Below, piece by piece: positions 55,240 through 64,000 of a stretch of 64,000 nucleotides of DNA. Within the stretch, counting starts at the first letter, position 1, and every line of letters starts with the position of its first letter. The DNA is from Paludisphaera mucosa (GTDB lineage Bacteria; Planctomycetota; Planctomycetia; Isosphaerales; Isosphaeraceae). Below the pieces are notes generated by a model. The model searched no databases. It had not been told where the DNA came from and saw only the letters and a list, made by a program, of their open reading frames with translations. The stretch covers positions 3,100,001 through 3,164,000 of the forward strand of contig NZ_JARRAG010000002.1 of NCBI RefSeq assembly GCF_029589435.1, read 5' to 3'. Both the position numbers and the translations under genes were made by a program.

Positions 55240-57447
55240 ATGCGCAGCTCGATCTTCTTGTTCATCCTCGTCCTCGCTCCTTCGATCGCCCGGCCGCAGG
55301 CGGCCCCACCTCCCGGAGATCCGGCCCGGGCCGAACCAGGTTGGTTCAAGGGCAACCTCCATACCCACTCGCTCTGGAGCGACGGCGACGACTACCCGGA
55401 GATGATCGTCGACTGGTACGCCCACCGGGGCTACCAGTTCCTCGCGCTCTCGGACCACAACGTCCTGGGCCAGGGCGAGAAGTGGATGAGCGTGGCCGCC
55501 GCGAACGGCCGGGCCAGGCATGACGCGTTCGATCTGTACCTCAAGCGGTTCGGCGAAGCCTGGGTCGAGACCCGCACCGAGAAGGACGACCGACAAGTCC
55601 GGCTGAAGCCCCTGAGCGAGTATCGGACGCTCTTCGAACAGCCTGGGCGGTTCCTGCTCATCCAGGGCGAGGAACTCACCGACCGGTTCGAGTCCAAGCC
55701 GATCCACATGAACGCGACCAACCTGCTCGAACTGATCAAGCCGCAGGGGGGCAAGAGCGTCGTCGACGTCATGACCAACGACCTCGCCGCGGTGGAGGAG
55801 CAGTCGAAGCGACTGGGACGCCCGATCCTGGGCCATCTGAATCACCCCAACTTCGGCTACGCCATCACGGCCGAAGAGCTGGCGATGGTCACCCGGGAGC
55901 GGTTCTTCGAGGTCTACAACGGCCACAACGACGTCCACCACCAAGGCGACGAGCACCACGTGGGCGTCGAGCGGATGTGGGACGTGATCAACACCCTGCG
56001 GATCGGCGAGATGGGGGCCGCGCCGGTCTACGGCCTGGCGACCGACGACTCGCACCATTATTTCGACAAGGGCGGCGCCTCGCCGGGCCGGGGCTGGGTC
56101 ATGGTCCGGAGCCGATTCTTGACGCCCGAGTCGATCGTCAAGGGGATCCAGGCGGGCGACTTCTACGCTTCCAGCGGCGTCGCCTTGAAGTCGATCGCCT
56201 ACGCCGCCGAGAACCGGACGCTGAGCCTGGAGATCGAACCCCGGGGCGAGGCGCGCTACACGACGCAGTTCGTCGGCACGCCCAGAAACTACGACCGCAC
56301 GCGGAAGCCCGTCATGGGCCAGGACGGCAAGCCGCTGGCGGTCACCCAGCGCTATTCCGACGATGTGGGCAAGGTCCTGGCGACCGTCGAGGGGGCCACG
56401 GCCTCTTACCGGCTGACCGGCGACGAGCTCTACGTCCGTGCGGTCGTCACATCCGATCATCCGCCCGAGAACCCCTCCTTCCCGGGCCAGAAGGCGCAGG
56501 CCTGGACGCAGCCGGTGGGCTGGGAGAGACCCGCGAACCCGCCGCATGTCGACGCCGAAGTCGGCAGGCGCCCGGAGATCCGCAAGCTCGGCACGATCGA
56601 CGTCAACATGGTGGAGGCGACCCCGATCGTCTTCCGCGATCGGCTCTACCGCTTCGAGTACGTGCGCAAGGACTACAGGCCGAACACGACCGGCGATTCG
56701 TATTTCCGCCTGGTCGACGTCGAGACGGGCGAGGCGTCGCCGGCCTTCGCCCAGGGGTACGACCTGGGCTGCGCCTACGCCGAGGGGGGCTCGATCTGGG
56801 CCTTCGCCGTCAACGATTGGGACGGCTCGAAAGTCGTCGCGTTCAAGTCGGACGACCTCAAGACCTGGGAAGTGCACCCCGCGCTGGACTTGCCGGGTTG
56901 GGGCCTGTTCAACACGTCGGTCTGCAAGGCGGGCGACCGCTACGTCATGGCGATCGAGGTCGGCAAGCCCCCCGAGGTCGTCGGCGTCCCGTTCACGACC
57001 CGCTTCGCCGAGTCGGCCGATCTGAAGACCTGGGCGCTGCTCCCCGAGGACCGGGTCTACACCAGGGAGCGTTACGTCGCCTGCCCGTCCATCCGCCACC
57101 TCGACGGCGACTTCTACATGACCTACCTGGAGACGCTCCCGGGGCCCCGCTACGAGACTTACATCGTCCGGTCGAAGGACCTGATCCACTGGCAGCCGAG
57201 CCGTTTCAACCCCATCCTCGCCGCGTCCCCCCAAGACAAGGCGATCGCGAACCCCAGGCTCGACGACGAGCAACGGACGAAGATCGCCGGGGCCGTGGAC
57301 CGCAACAATTCGGACATGGACTTCTGCGAGTTCCACGGCCGGACGATCATCAATTACAGTTGGGGCAACCAGCAGGGGACCGAATTCCTCGCCGAAGCGG
57401 TCCACGACGGATCGCTCGCGAGCTTCCTCAAGGCGTTCTTCCCCTGA
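55240..57447 (+). CDS. secreted PHP-domain phosphoesterase fused to a beta-propeller
   Basis: 735 aa with signal peptide (MRSSIFLFILVLAPSIARP). Residues ~35-340 are a PHP metal-dependent phosphoesterase domain: GNLHTHSLWSDG (H41, H43, D48), ALSDHNVLG, a later GHLNHPNFGY and GLATDDSHHY. From about 440 the protein turns into a five-bladed-propeller-like domain with repeated DLKTWE/SADLKTWA and FYMTYLETLPG blocks, as in GH43/GH32 families; I do not see a clear acid triad. PHP enzymes are usually cytosolic, so an exported fusion to a propeller is unusual. It may act on a phosphorylated glycan outside the cell. Confidence 0.85.
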   Translation: MRSSIFLFILVLAPSIARPQAAPPPGDPARAEPGWFKGNLHTHSLWSDGDDYPEMIVDWYAHRGYQFLALSDHNVLGQGEKWMSVAAANGRARHDAFDLYLKRFGEAWVETRTEKDDRQVRLKPLSEYRTLFEQPGRFLLIQGEELTDRFESKPIHMNATNLLELIKPQGGKSVVDVMTNDLAAVEEQSKRLGRPILGHLNHPNFGYAITAEELAMVTRERFFEVYNGHNDVHHQGDEHHVGVERMWDVINTLRIGEMGAAPVYGLATDDSHHYFDKGGASPGRGWVMVRSRFLTPESIVKGIQAGDFYASSGVALKSIAYAAENRTLSLEIEPRGEARYTTQFVGTPRNYDRTRKPVMGQDGKPLAVTQRYSDDVGKVLATVEGATASYRLTGDELYVRAVVTSDHPPENPSFPGQKAQAWTQPVGWERPANPPHVDAEVGRRPEIRKLGTIDVNMVEATPIVFRDRLYRFEYVRKDYRPNTTGDSYFRLVDVETGEASPAFAQGYDLGCAYAEGGSIWAFAVNDWDGSKVVAFKSDDLKTWEVHPALDLPGWGLFNTSVCKAGDRYVMAIEVGKPPEVVGVPFTTRFAESADLKTWALLPEDRVYTRERYVACPSIRHLDGDFYMTYLETLPGPRYETYIVRSKDLIHWQPSRFNPILAASPQDKAIANPRLDDEQRTKIAGAVDRNNSDMDFCEFHGRTIINYSWGNQQGTEFLAEAVHDGSLASFLKAFFP

Positions 57448-57484
57448 TCGACCGACGCCTTGCCACTCGCCGAGCCCGAGGGAG

Positions 57485-58462
57485 TCAGGCCTTGCGCTCG
57501 AAGATCGGGTCGCTGCCCTTGGCGATGGCCGCGACGATCTCCCGCTCGGCGTCGTTGAGCGGGGTAAGCGCCCCCGCCTGGGCCAGCTCGACGGCCATCT
57601 TGAAGAGTTCCCAGTGCCCGGGAGGGATCATGGCGTGGGCCGGGAGCGCGCTCGTGAACCTCAGCCCGAGCGAGACTTGATCGATCTGGTCGAATGGCTC
57701 ATACCAGGCCTTGCCCCACCTCCGGCCTTCCGGCTTGACCGTCCACTTCTGGTGGGCCATCGCCTTGAGGGCGAGGATGCCCTTCCCACCCTCGAGCGCC
57801 CGCTTGTGGACCGAGTGGCCGAAGCCTTCCTTGATCCAGGTCGGGAAGCCCAGGGGAAAGAGGATCGAGTCGAAGTCGTGCCGGTCCATCGCCGCGTGGG
57901 CGGCCTCCTCGCTGTGGGCCGAGAATCCGAGATAGCGGACCTTGCCCTGCTCCCTCGCCTTCAGGAAGACCTCCATCGCCCCTCCCGGGCCGAAGGCCCG
58001 CTCGACCTCCTCCAGCGTCGTGATGGCGTGAAGCTGATAAAGGTCGAGATGGTCGGTCTGCAAGAGCCTCAACGACTCGTCCAGTTCGCGCTGGGCCCCC
58101 ACGGAGTCGCGCTGATTCGTCTTGCACGCGAGGAAGCAGCCCTGCCGATGCGGCCTGAGCGCAGGCCCCAGACGCTCCTGGGCGTTGCCGTAGCTGGGCG
58201 CCACGTCGAAGTAATTGACGCCCCGGTCCACCGCCTCGGAGACGTAGCCCGCAGCCTGCTCGGGCGTCACGTCCTTGACCACGATCCCGCCGAAGCCGAT
58301 CACCGAAATCGGGTCTCGCGCCCGCCCGTACGGCCGCTTCGGCACCGCCCGCGTCGGCGCCTCGCCAGCCTGCACGGCTGCCCTCGCTCTCAAGTAGCCG
58401 GGATCCAACAGCGAGAGCAGCCCAGCGGCGGAGAAACCTTTGAGAAGGTCTCGACGTTCCAT
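57485..58462 (-). CDS. aldo/keto reductase with twin-arginine signal
   Basis: 325 aa. The N-terminus MERRDLLKGFSAAGLLSLL is a Tat-type signal, so the reductase is exported folded with its NADP(H). The catalytic tetrad is intact: D86, Y91 (FDVAPSYGNAQ), K114 and H145. Substrate unknown. Such exported oxidoreductases are frequent in planctomycetes. Converges with the PHP-fusion gene. Confidence 0.9.
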   Translation of the reverse strand: MERRDLLKGFSAAGLLSLLDPGYLRARAAVQAGEAPTRAVPKRPYGRARDPISVIGFGGIVVKDVTPEQAAGYVSEAVDRGVNYFDVAPSYGNAQERLGPALRPHRQGCFLACKTNQRDSVGAQRELDESLRLLQTDHLDLYQLHAITTLEEVERAFGPGGAMEVFLKAREQGKVRYLGFSAHSEEAAHAAMDRHDFDSILFPLGFPTWIKEGFGHSVHKRALEGGKGILALKAMAHQKWTVKPEGRRWGKAWYEPFDQIDQVSLGLRFTSALPAHAMIPPGHWELFKMAVELAQAGALTPLNDAEREIVAAIAKGSDPIFERKA

Positions 58463-58753
58463 GACGCGCGTCCTTTTTGGGTATGATGCTGTTCTCGATC
58501 CATGATAACCGCCCGGACGGCGCGGAACAGTCGTTCGCCTCCGCCCCGCCCGGTCCAGGTCGGAGGTCGCCCATCAAGGGGCCGCATGCTCGCACCGACT
58601 CCGCGATGCGACGGCGGCCTTCCGTCTGCCTGACAGGACGACGGCAGTCCTGGTCCTCTGCCAACGAATGCGCGGAGGAAAGGCTTCGCGCCGAGGGAGG
58701 GGAACCGGACGGCGCACCGGGAAGTCCAACAATTGTCAGCTTCTTCTCGGACT
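58463..58753. other. gene-free stretch between the reductase and the IS200 remnant
   Basis: No gene seen. It holds the upstream region of the aldo/keto reductase and leads into the IS200 subterminal hairpin at 58754. Confidence 0.4.
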
Positions 58754-58784
58754 GAACCACCACCGGCTGGAATCCGGTGGGTTC
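58754..58784. repeat. IS200-type subterminal hairpin
   Basis: Imperfect stem: 58754-58758 pairs with 58780-58784, and 58761-58766 with 58774-58779, with a 2-nt bulge and a 7-nt loop. It lies 30 nt beyond the TnpA remnant's stop, at the side where IS200/IS605 elements carry their end hairpin. Confidence 0.5.
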
Positions 58785-58813
58785 GACAGTCGGCTGCAAG
58801 CCCGACTTCCGGT

Positions 58814-59061
58814 TCACGACGACTCGCCGTCCACTCGGAAGTCGCCGTCTCCTTTATCCAGATCCTGCGACCGGATGTCCTCGATGATCGCCTCGTCCGT
58901 AACGACCCCCGAGCTGGCCACGAAGAAACCCCGCGCCCAAAGGTGGCGGCCCCAGCACTGCCTGTTCAGGCGGCTGTACTCCTGCATCAGCTTTCGAGAC
59001 GTCTTCCCCTTCACAGCACTTTCCGCGATTTTGTGTACTTGCGAGGAAGTGGACAGGTCGC
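58814..59061 (-). pseudogene. tnpA: IS200-family transposase TnpA, N-terminally truncated
   Basis: Only about the last 80 residues of a Y1 (HUH) transposase remain. The reading frame continues in order from DLSTSSQVHKIAESA through KGKTSRKLMQEY, CWGRHLWARGFFVASSG and TDEAIIEDIRSQD to the end. The His-rich N-terminal half, including the HUH motif, is gone: the fragment starts at the stop of the next gene. In intact relatives the catalytic tyrosine lies in a YI(E/R)xQ segment near the end; here the matching segment reads EDIRSQ, so it is lost too. Certainly dead. Confidence 0.8.
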
Positions 59062-59355
59062 CTATGAGTCTATCTCGACGATGCGACCTTCCTGTCCGGT
59101 GACCGCAGTGATGTTCGCCAGCACCTCGGCGACGACGGCATCGGCGACATTCGCGGGCACCTCACCCTCGAAGGTGACCTGGATGCCCGGGTCTTCGTAG
59201 GAGAAGCTGACTTCGACCCCGCCGACTTCGATGCGATAGTCGCCCCAGCCCTCGACGCGGCGACTTGGAATCGAAGATGGCCGTAGCTTGGCATCGTATT
59301 GATCGGGACCGAGGTCGAACCATTCCTCGTCGGTGCGGCGGATGAGGTACTCCAC
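59062..59355 (-). CDS. small protein of unknown function
   Basis: 97 aa from a GTG at 59353-59355; the open frame to 59613 adds only Arg-rich sequence. The mature part looks like a small alpha/beta protein (YRIEVGGVEVSFSYEDPG, then VADAVVAEVLANITAVTG). No family recognised. It is wedged between two decayed insertion sequences and its end coincides with the break in the TnpA remnant, so it may have come with the event that truncated it. Confidence 0.55.
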   Translation of the reverse strand: MEYLIRRTDEEWFDLGPDQYDAKLRPSSIPSRRVEGWGDYRIEVGGVEVSFSYEDPGIQVTFEGEVPANVADAVVAEVLANITAVTGQEGRIVEIDS

Positions 59356-59458
59356 GGGAGGCTCCCGGTGGGCTCTGAGTAGACGGGGGCCGGCCCGACC
59401 GGGACGATGGCGGTCACCACACCAGCCTGACACCCCGAGCGGAGCGGGCCCCCGATGA

Positions 59459-60790
59459 CATCCTCGCATCCGACGCCCGCCCCGTTCCAGTGGTCCTCCG
59501 GGCTCGCCACCCCCCCTCGACCGCCGGTCCGCCCCGAGGCTTGCCCTGCTGTACCTCGGTGCCGTCCTGACGCGGGGACGCCGGACCGTCACGACCTGGC
59601 TCAGGGCGGCCAAGCTCGGCGGCCGGTATCAGTCCTGCTATATTGCCGTCGCCGCCGCCGGCGAGAGGCCCGACCGGATCGCCCGACGCCTGCTGAACGA
59701 GGCGGTTCGGCCGCTCCTGGCCGGGGCCGCGCGACTGACGCTGGCCCTGGACGACACGCCGACGAAGCGGCACGGGCCGCACGTCCAGGGGGCCGGCGTG
59801 CATCACAACCCGACCCCCGGCCCGGCCGGCTCGCCCAACGTCTACGGCCGCGTCTTCGTCGTCCTCGGGCTGCTCGTCACCCACAGGGCCTGGGGCACGA
59901 CCGCCCTGCCGCTGCTGTCTCGCCTCTTCGTCCGCAAGAAGGACCTGCCGGCCATCGACCCGAAACACCGGCCGACGTCCCGGACCAAGCTGGAACTGGC
60001 CGTCGAGCTGCTCAGATGGGCCAAGCCGTGGCTGGACCTGCTGAAGCTGCCGATCTGGGTCGTCGCCGACGGCGCCTCTGCCAAGAAGGAAGTCCTCAAG
60101 CCGGCCAAGGCGATGGGGATGATCGTCGTCAGCCGGCTCCGCAAGGACGCTGCGCTGCGGAGCCTGCCCGGACCGAGGCCGCAGGGGCGGCGCGGCCCAG
60201 CCCCGACCTACGGCGCGGACGTGATCGATCTGGCCAAGCGCGGCGGCCAGCGGCGTGGCTGGTCCTCCGACACCTTCGAGTTGTACGGGGAGAAGGCGGT
60301 CAAGCGGTACGAGACGTTCCAGGCGACCTGGCGGCCGGCCGGCAGGCGGGGCGATCCGGGTGGTACTGGTGGACGAGCCGACCGGCTGGCGGGCGTACTT
60401 CTGCAGCGACACCTCGGCGAGCGTGGCCGACATCCTGGAGACGGTGGCCGACCGCTTCAGCCTGGAGATCACCTTTCGAGAATGCAAGCAGGTCGTGGGT
60501 GCCGGTCAGCAGCAGGTCAGGTCCATCTGGGCGAACATTGGGGCGTTTCACATCTGCCCATGGACGTTCACGCTGACCGAGGCGTGGGCCTGGGGCCGGG
60601 AGGACGAGGAGTTGGTGGACCGCTCGAACTCGCCGTGGGACAGCTCGTCATGCCGTCCGAGCCACGCGGACAAGCGGCGGGCATGGCGTCGCGAAACGCT
60701 GGGCGAGGAGATCCGTGCGGTTCTACGCCTTGGGGTCACCAGGAAGGGATTCAGGCCGCCGCCGTCAGGCTCCTCAGCCTGGCGGAATGA
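59459..60790 (+). pseudogene. IS701/IS4-type DDE transposase with two frameshifts
   Basis: Coding signal for a DDE transposase of the IS701-like group. It runs in one frame from about 59519 (RLALLYLGAVLTRGRRTVTTWL, then LALDDTPTKRHG and IWVVADGASAKKEVL with DDE aspartates). A 4-nt insertion near 60344 then shifts to the next frame (IRVVLVDEPTGWRAYFCSD, ADRFSLEITFRECKQVVGAGQQQVRS), and a 1-nt loss near 60748 restores the first frame to end ...VRLLSLAE at 60790. No start codon belongs clearly to the first part. The element cannot encode an intact transposase. No inverted repeats were identified. Confidence 0.8.
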
Positions 60791-61179
60791 CATATACGTG
60801 CTCCCGGAAAGTGCAGCTTCGATTTCAGCGGGCTTCACCGCCCATGCCGTGCATCAGCACCGTGCAAACGAAACGCAAGCGGTTTCTTATGCGTCGTCAA
60901 AGAACTCTCACCTACCACCGAACCCCTTTCTGTTGATCGGCACTCTCCACACGCACCCCATGCAGGCCCCTTCCTAAACGGCGTAGCCGTCCGAATGCTC
61001 GCGATAGGGATCGAAACCGGATGGCCGAGGCCCGAAGGGGCTCGGGGCGCAGCCTGAGAGCCCGGCCCGGTAGGGATCGCCGGATTTTACCTGTACAGGC
61101 GTTGACATTCTGCCGATAACTGGTTCCAATCCCCGAATCCGGGTCGGCCCCTCGCTACGTTACTTCGGAGGTCCTTTAA
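60791..61179. other. gene-free stretch downstream of the transposase remnant
   Basis: No gene seen. It should contain the right end of the inserted element. The segment just before 61180 carries the ribosome site CGGAGGTCCTTTAA of the reductase gene. Confidence 0.4.
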
Positions 61180-61824
61180 ATGCCGAAAGTCGTGGTTCGC
61201 AACTTCGCCTGTTCCATGGATGGTTTCGGAGCCGGCCTCCACCAAACCCAGTCCGAACCCTTCGGCAAAAACGCCTTCCAGATCATGAACTGGTTCAAGT
61301 CCACCCGTACCTTCAAGGCCATGATCGGCCAGGACGGTGGCAGCACGGGGCTGGACGATGCTTACGCGTCCAGGGCCTTCGAGGGCATCGGCGCCTCCAT
61401 CATGGGCCGCAACATGTTCAGCCCCCTCCGCGGCCCCTGGGCCGATGAGGACTGGAAGGGCTGGTGGGGCGACAACCCGCCCTTCAAGCACCCGGTCTTC
61501 GTGCTGACGCACCATCCCCGGCCCACACTGGAGTTCGGGAACGGCACCTCCTTCCACTTCGTGGGAGGCCCGCCGGAGCAGGTCCTGGAGCAAGCTCTAG
61601 CCGCGGCCGGGGACAAGGACGTCAAGGTCAACGGCGGCACCGCCACGGTCCGGGCCTTCTGGAAAGCCCGGCTCCTCGACGAGCTGCACCTGGTCATGGC
61701 GGCGGTTTTCGTAGGGGAAGGCGAGCGGCTCCTGGGCGGGCTGGGGGTCGAGGAGGACTACGAAGTGGCCGGCTTCGAGGCTTCCGAAGCGGCCGTGCAT
61801 TTCCGAATCGCCAAGAAACGCTAG
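61180..61824 (+). CDS. dihydrofolate reductase-family (RibD C-terminal-like) protein
   Basis: 214 aa of the RibD-C/DHFR-like superfamily. Landmarks: an N-terminal [15 protein letters not shown] strand, [16 protein letters not shown] with the G-R-x-x-Y/F pattern, [10 protein letters not shown], the nucleotide loop [13 protein letters not shown] and [18 protein letters not shown]. It probably reduces a small molecule with NADPH; it is not proven to act on folate. GGAGG lies 10 nt before the ATG. Confidence 0.9.
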   Translation: MPKVVVRNFACSMDGFGAGLHQTQSEPFGKNAFQIMNWFKSTRTFKAMIGQDGGSTGLDDAYASRAFEGIGASIMGRNMFSPLRGPWADEDWKGWWGDNPPFKHPVFVLTHHPRPTLEFGNGTSFHFVGGPPEQVLEQALAAAGDKDVKVNGGTATVRAFWKARLLDELHLVMAAVFVGEGERLLGGLGVEEDYEVAGFEASEAAVHFRIAKKR

Positions 61825-61903
61825 GTCTTCTTTTGCAGTCGATTTCGAGAAACACCATTCGACCACTCGATGGGATAGTCACCATCCAGTTCAGGAGCCG
61901 AAT

Positions 61904-62746
61904 ATGAAGACCACCACTTTTCTCCTGGCAGCGTTCGTTCCGGCCATCGCATCCGCGCACGAGCCGACTACGGGCTACGCGCCGGTCAACGGGCTGAAGA
62001 TGTACTACGAAGTTCACGGGGACGGAGACCCGGTGGTTCTGCTCCACGGCGCGTTCATGGCGATTCCCAGCGAGGCTGAGTGGATCGCCGAGCTTGCCAA
62101 GACGCGGAAGGTGGTCGCCGTCGAAATGCAGGGGCACGGGCGCACGGCCGATATTTCACGCCCGATGAGCGCGGCGAACTTCGCCGACGACGTGGCGGCG
62201 CTGCTGGATTACCTCAAGATCCCACAAGCCGACGTGATCGGCTACAGCATGGGTGGTGGCGTCGCGATGGAATGTGCGATCCGCCATCCGGGGAAGGTAC
62301 GCAAGGTCGTCATCCTGTCGTCTGCGTTGAGTCAAGATGGCTGGGTCAAAGAAGGCGCTGAGGCGATACCGCAGATTACGGCGGAATTGTTCAAAGGCAC
62401 GCCCATTGAAACGGACTTCAAAAGGCTCAGCCCGACGCCGGACGCCTTTCCGGAGTTCGTCAAGCACGTCGTCGAGTCGGCGACTGACGACATCGGAGCT
62501 GAGCAGCTCAAGGCTACCAAGGCTCCTATGTTCTTCATCCATGGCGATGCCGACGGCGTGCGGCTCGAGCATATCGCGGAGATGTTCCGGCTCAAGGGCG
62601 GCGACGTTCATGGCGACATGCGGCCGCGCTCCGCATCGAGATTGGCCATCATGCCCGACACGACACATGTCACCCTGATGGATCGCAGGTCTCTTGTCGT
62701 CCCTATGGTGAACGACTTCCTCGATGCCAAGCCGCTGAAGCAATGA
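61904..62746 (+). CDS. exported alpha/beta hydrolase
   Basis: 280 aa with signal peptide ([18 protein letters not shown]). Oxyanion motif VVLLHGAFM, nucleophile serine in [11 protein letters not shown], an acid in [10 protein letters not shown] and histidine in [10 protein letters not shown] complete the hydrolase fold. Substrate unknown. It follows the reductase gene by 79 nt on the same strand. Confidence 0.9.
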   Translation: MKTTTFLLAAFVPAIASAHEPTTGYAPVNGLKMYYEVHGDGDPVVLLHGAFMAIPSEAEWIAELAKTRKVVAVEMQGHGRTADISRPMSAANFADDVAALLDYLKIPQADVIGYSMGGGVAMECAIRHPGKVRKVVILSSALSQDGWVKEGAEAIPQITAELFKGTPIETDFKRLSPTPDAFPEFVKHVVESATDDIGAEQLKATKAPMFFIHGDADGVRLEHIAEMFRLKGGDVHGDMRPRSASRLAIMPDTTHVTLMDRRSLVVPMVNDFLDAKPLKQ

Positions 62747-62815
62747 GGAAGTTGAACATCGCTTTCCAAGCGAGGGACCAGCCGCACGATCATTCCTCGG
62801 GCGACGGAGGTTGCG

Positions 62816-63211
62816 ATGCAATCTGATGAACGAGCAATCCGCGAGTTTCACTCGACCTGGATCGACGCCGTCAACGCGGGCGACCCGGCCCGGTTGCTCG
62901 TCATGGCGACCGACGATGTCTTGTTCCTCAATCCGGGCCTTTCGACGCTCGGCCGGGATGGGTTCTCCGCCCATTTCGCGGCCGCCCATGTACAGGTTCG
63001 GATCAGCTGCGTCAGCAAGCTGGAGGAGGTCGTGATCGTCGGCGAGGTTGCCTACACGCGGAGCCGTGACACGCTCACCGCGTCCCCACGCACCAGTGGG
63101 GAAGAGAGCCGACTCGCCGGTGATCGCATGACGATCTATCGCAAACAGCCCGACGGCCGCTGGCTCCTGGCCCGCGATGCGAATGTGCTGTCCCCGGTCG
63201 TTCAGCCTTGA
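62816..63211 (+). CDS. SnoaL-like/DUF4440 NTF2-fold protein
   Basis: 131 aa. The fold is suggested by ERAIREFHSTWIDAVNAGDPARLLVMATDDVLFLNPG near the start and MTIYRKQPDGRWLLARDANV at the end. Members include small isomerases, cyclases and stress-associated proteins of unknown role. ACGGAGGTTGCG precedes the ATG closely. Confidence 0.88.
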   Translation: MQSDERAIREFHSTWIDAVNAGDPARLLVMATDDVLFLNPGLSTLGRDGFSAHFAAAHVQVRISCVSKLEEVVIVGEVAYTRSRDTLTASPRTSGEESRLAGDRMTIYRKQPDGRWLLARDANVLSPVVQP

Positions 63212-63264
63212 GAGGGTCGGTCGTGAAGGGGGCGGCGACATCCCTTCCCAGAGAGGTCAGTCTC

Positions 63265-63618
63265 ATGACCGCGAACGATTTTCGGGAGCTGGCCCTCGGC
63301 TTTGATGACGCCGAGGAAAGTGCACACATGGGGGCTGCCGACTTCCGCGTCGGCGGTCGCATCTTCGCGACCCTTGCCCATGAGCATCTCGGGCTCGGGA
63401 ACCTGATGCTCTCCCCCGAGCTTCAGCAGTCGCTCATCGCCAAGGCTCCGGAAGTGTTCCTCCCCGTCGCCGGCGGCTGGGGCAGAATGGGAGCGACGCA
63501 CATCCGCCTGGCGGAGGCGACCCCTGAGCAATTACTCGAAGGACTCCAGACCGCATGGAACCTGCGGGTTCAGAAGAACGGCAAATCGAAAGCCCCCAAG
63601 CGAAAGACGAAGGGTTGA
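63265..63618 (+). CDS. MmcQ/YjbR-family DNA-binding-like protein
   Basis: 117 aa of the YjbR/CyaY-like fold, with a MTANDFRELALGF-EESAHMGAADFRVGGRIFATL opening, then WGRMGATHIRLAEA and a basic C-terminal tail. Some members are proposed to bind DNA. The start at 63265 has GAGAGGTC upstream; an upstream TTG at 63208, overlapping the previous stop, would add 19 residues. Confidence 0.85.
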   Translation: MTANDFRELALGFDDAEESAHMGAADFRVGGRIFATLAHEHLGLGNLMLSPELQQSLIAKAPEVFLPVAGGWGRMGATHIRLAEATPEQLLEGLQTAWNLRVQKNGKSKAPKRKTKG

Positions 63619-63648
63619 GCACGTCACGCCCATTCCCCGGAGACGCCC

Positions 63649-64000
63649 ATGACCGCCCAGGAAGTCCTCGATGAACTCAAAACCCTGGGAAAGCCTTCCA
63701 TCAAGAAGGTGCTGATCAACCACGGGGCCTGCGAGCCGTTCTTCGGGGTCAGCGTCGAGGATATCAAGAAGATCCAGAAACGCATCAAGAAGGACCACGC
63801 ACTGGCGCTGGAGCTTTACGAAACCGGCATCTCCGACGCGATGTATCTCGCCGGATTGATCGTCGACGACGCCAGGATGACAAAGGCGGACCTCAATCGC
63901 TGGGTGAAGGCTGCCTCCTGGTCCATGCTCAGCGAGTCGACCGTCCCGTGGGTCGCGTCCGAAGGCCCGCACGGCTGGGCGATGGGGCTGGAATGGATCG
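63649..64000 (+). CDS. AlkD-like DNA alkylation repair protein (3' partial)
   Basis: 117 codons are in view; the gene leaves the window. It begins MTAQEVLDELKTLGKPSIKKVLINHG and continues with short helical repeats (FFGVSVEDIKKIQKRIKKDHALALELYETG, then ISDAMYLAGLIVDD). This matches HEAT-like DNA alkylation repair proteins, which cut out alkylated bases without base flipping. The role is by homology. Starts 31 nt after the MmcQ-like gene. Confidence 0.8.
   Translation, partial: MTAQEVLDELKTLGKPSIKKVLINHGACEPFFGVSVEDIKKIQKRIKKDHALALELYETGISDAMYLAGLIVDDARMTKADLNRWVKAASWSMLSESTVPWVASEGPHGWAMGLEWI

Noticed and set aside
54403-57405. Minus-strand open frame of 1,000 codons opposite the PHP fusion gene
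   Set aside because: A shadow of a GC-rich gene; the PHP and propeller motifs on the plus strand are unambiguous.
59414-60487. Minus-strand open frame over the transposase remnant
   Set aside because: The transposase motifs read on the plus strand; this translation is Gly/Arg/Pro-rich without motifs.

Overview
The window is high-GC, densely coded bacterial DNA that looks planctomycete, most likely from the Isosphaeraceae/Gemmataceae side of the phylum. The evidence is a PSD1-type cytochrome protein (Cyt1-DUF1549-DUF1553) directly followed by a Tat-exported DUF1501 protein, a beta-helix surface protein whose N-terminus carries a split planctomycete-type LE-LE-R-LLS motif, and a tetrahydromethanopterin/methylofuran C1-transfer gene cluster of the kind known from planctomycetes and methylotrophs. 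No rRNA, tRNA or CRISPR array was recognised by eye.

Layout. 0-3 kb: a trans-4-hydroxyproline catabolic operon (DHDPS-family deaminase, 4-hydroxyproline epimerase, FAD D-amino-acid dehydrogenase), then a YbaK deacylase. 3.5-10.8 kb: small orphan genes, a large Tat-exported protein of unknown function, a nucleotidyltransferase-fold protein, a metallophosphoesterase, and an SDR gene divergent from an AraC regulator. 10.9-18.1 kb: secreted glycan-active enzymes (GH39-like, GH38-like, and a TIM-barrel protein with a carbohydrate-binding-like insert) around a VWA protein. 18.5-31.3 kb: housekeeping genes: GluQRS, prfB with the classical programmed frameshift, CvpA, an alpha/beta hydrolase-RNase D-sugar isomerase operon, a TPR-M20 peptidase-D-threonine-aldolase-like operon, and an endonuclease III homologue. 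31.4-35.9 kb: the PSD1/DUF1501 pair.

36.4-48.0 kb: a minus-strand operon for tetrahydromethanopterin- and methylofuran-linked C1 transfer. In transcription order it reads fhcB, fhcA, fhcD (ftr), fhcC, mch, a MptN-like glutamate ligase, a CitG-like protein and a 6-pyruvoyl-tetrahydropterin-synthase homologue. After an inverted HisA-like gene it continues with a MfnD-like ATP-grasp ligase, a MfnF-like actin-fold protein and a MfnE-like kinase. The HisA-like gene on the plus strand has no spacer at either end: its start codon overlaps the start codon of the ATP-grasp gene, and its stop abuts the stop of the pterin gene.

48.2-52.4 kb: a giant surface protein (beta-helix, MBG-like repeats, DUF4214) with an apparent N-terminal frameshift. 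53-58.5 kb: a divergent SDR/MarR pair, a small membrane protein, a PHP-phosphoesterase/beta-propeller fusion and a Tat-exported aldo/keto reductase. 58.7-64 kb: two decayed insertion sequences (an IS200 remnant and a twice-frameshifted IS701/IS4-like transposase), then accessory enzymes (RibD/DHFR-like reductase, exported alpha/beta hydrolase, SnoaL-like, MmcQ/YjbR-like, AlkD-like, cut by the window end), which looks like a variable region.
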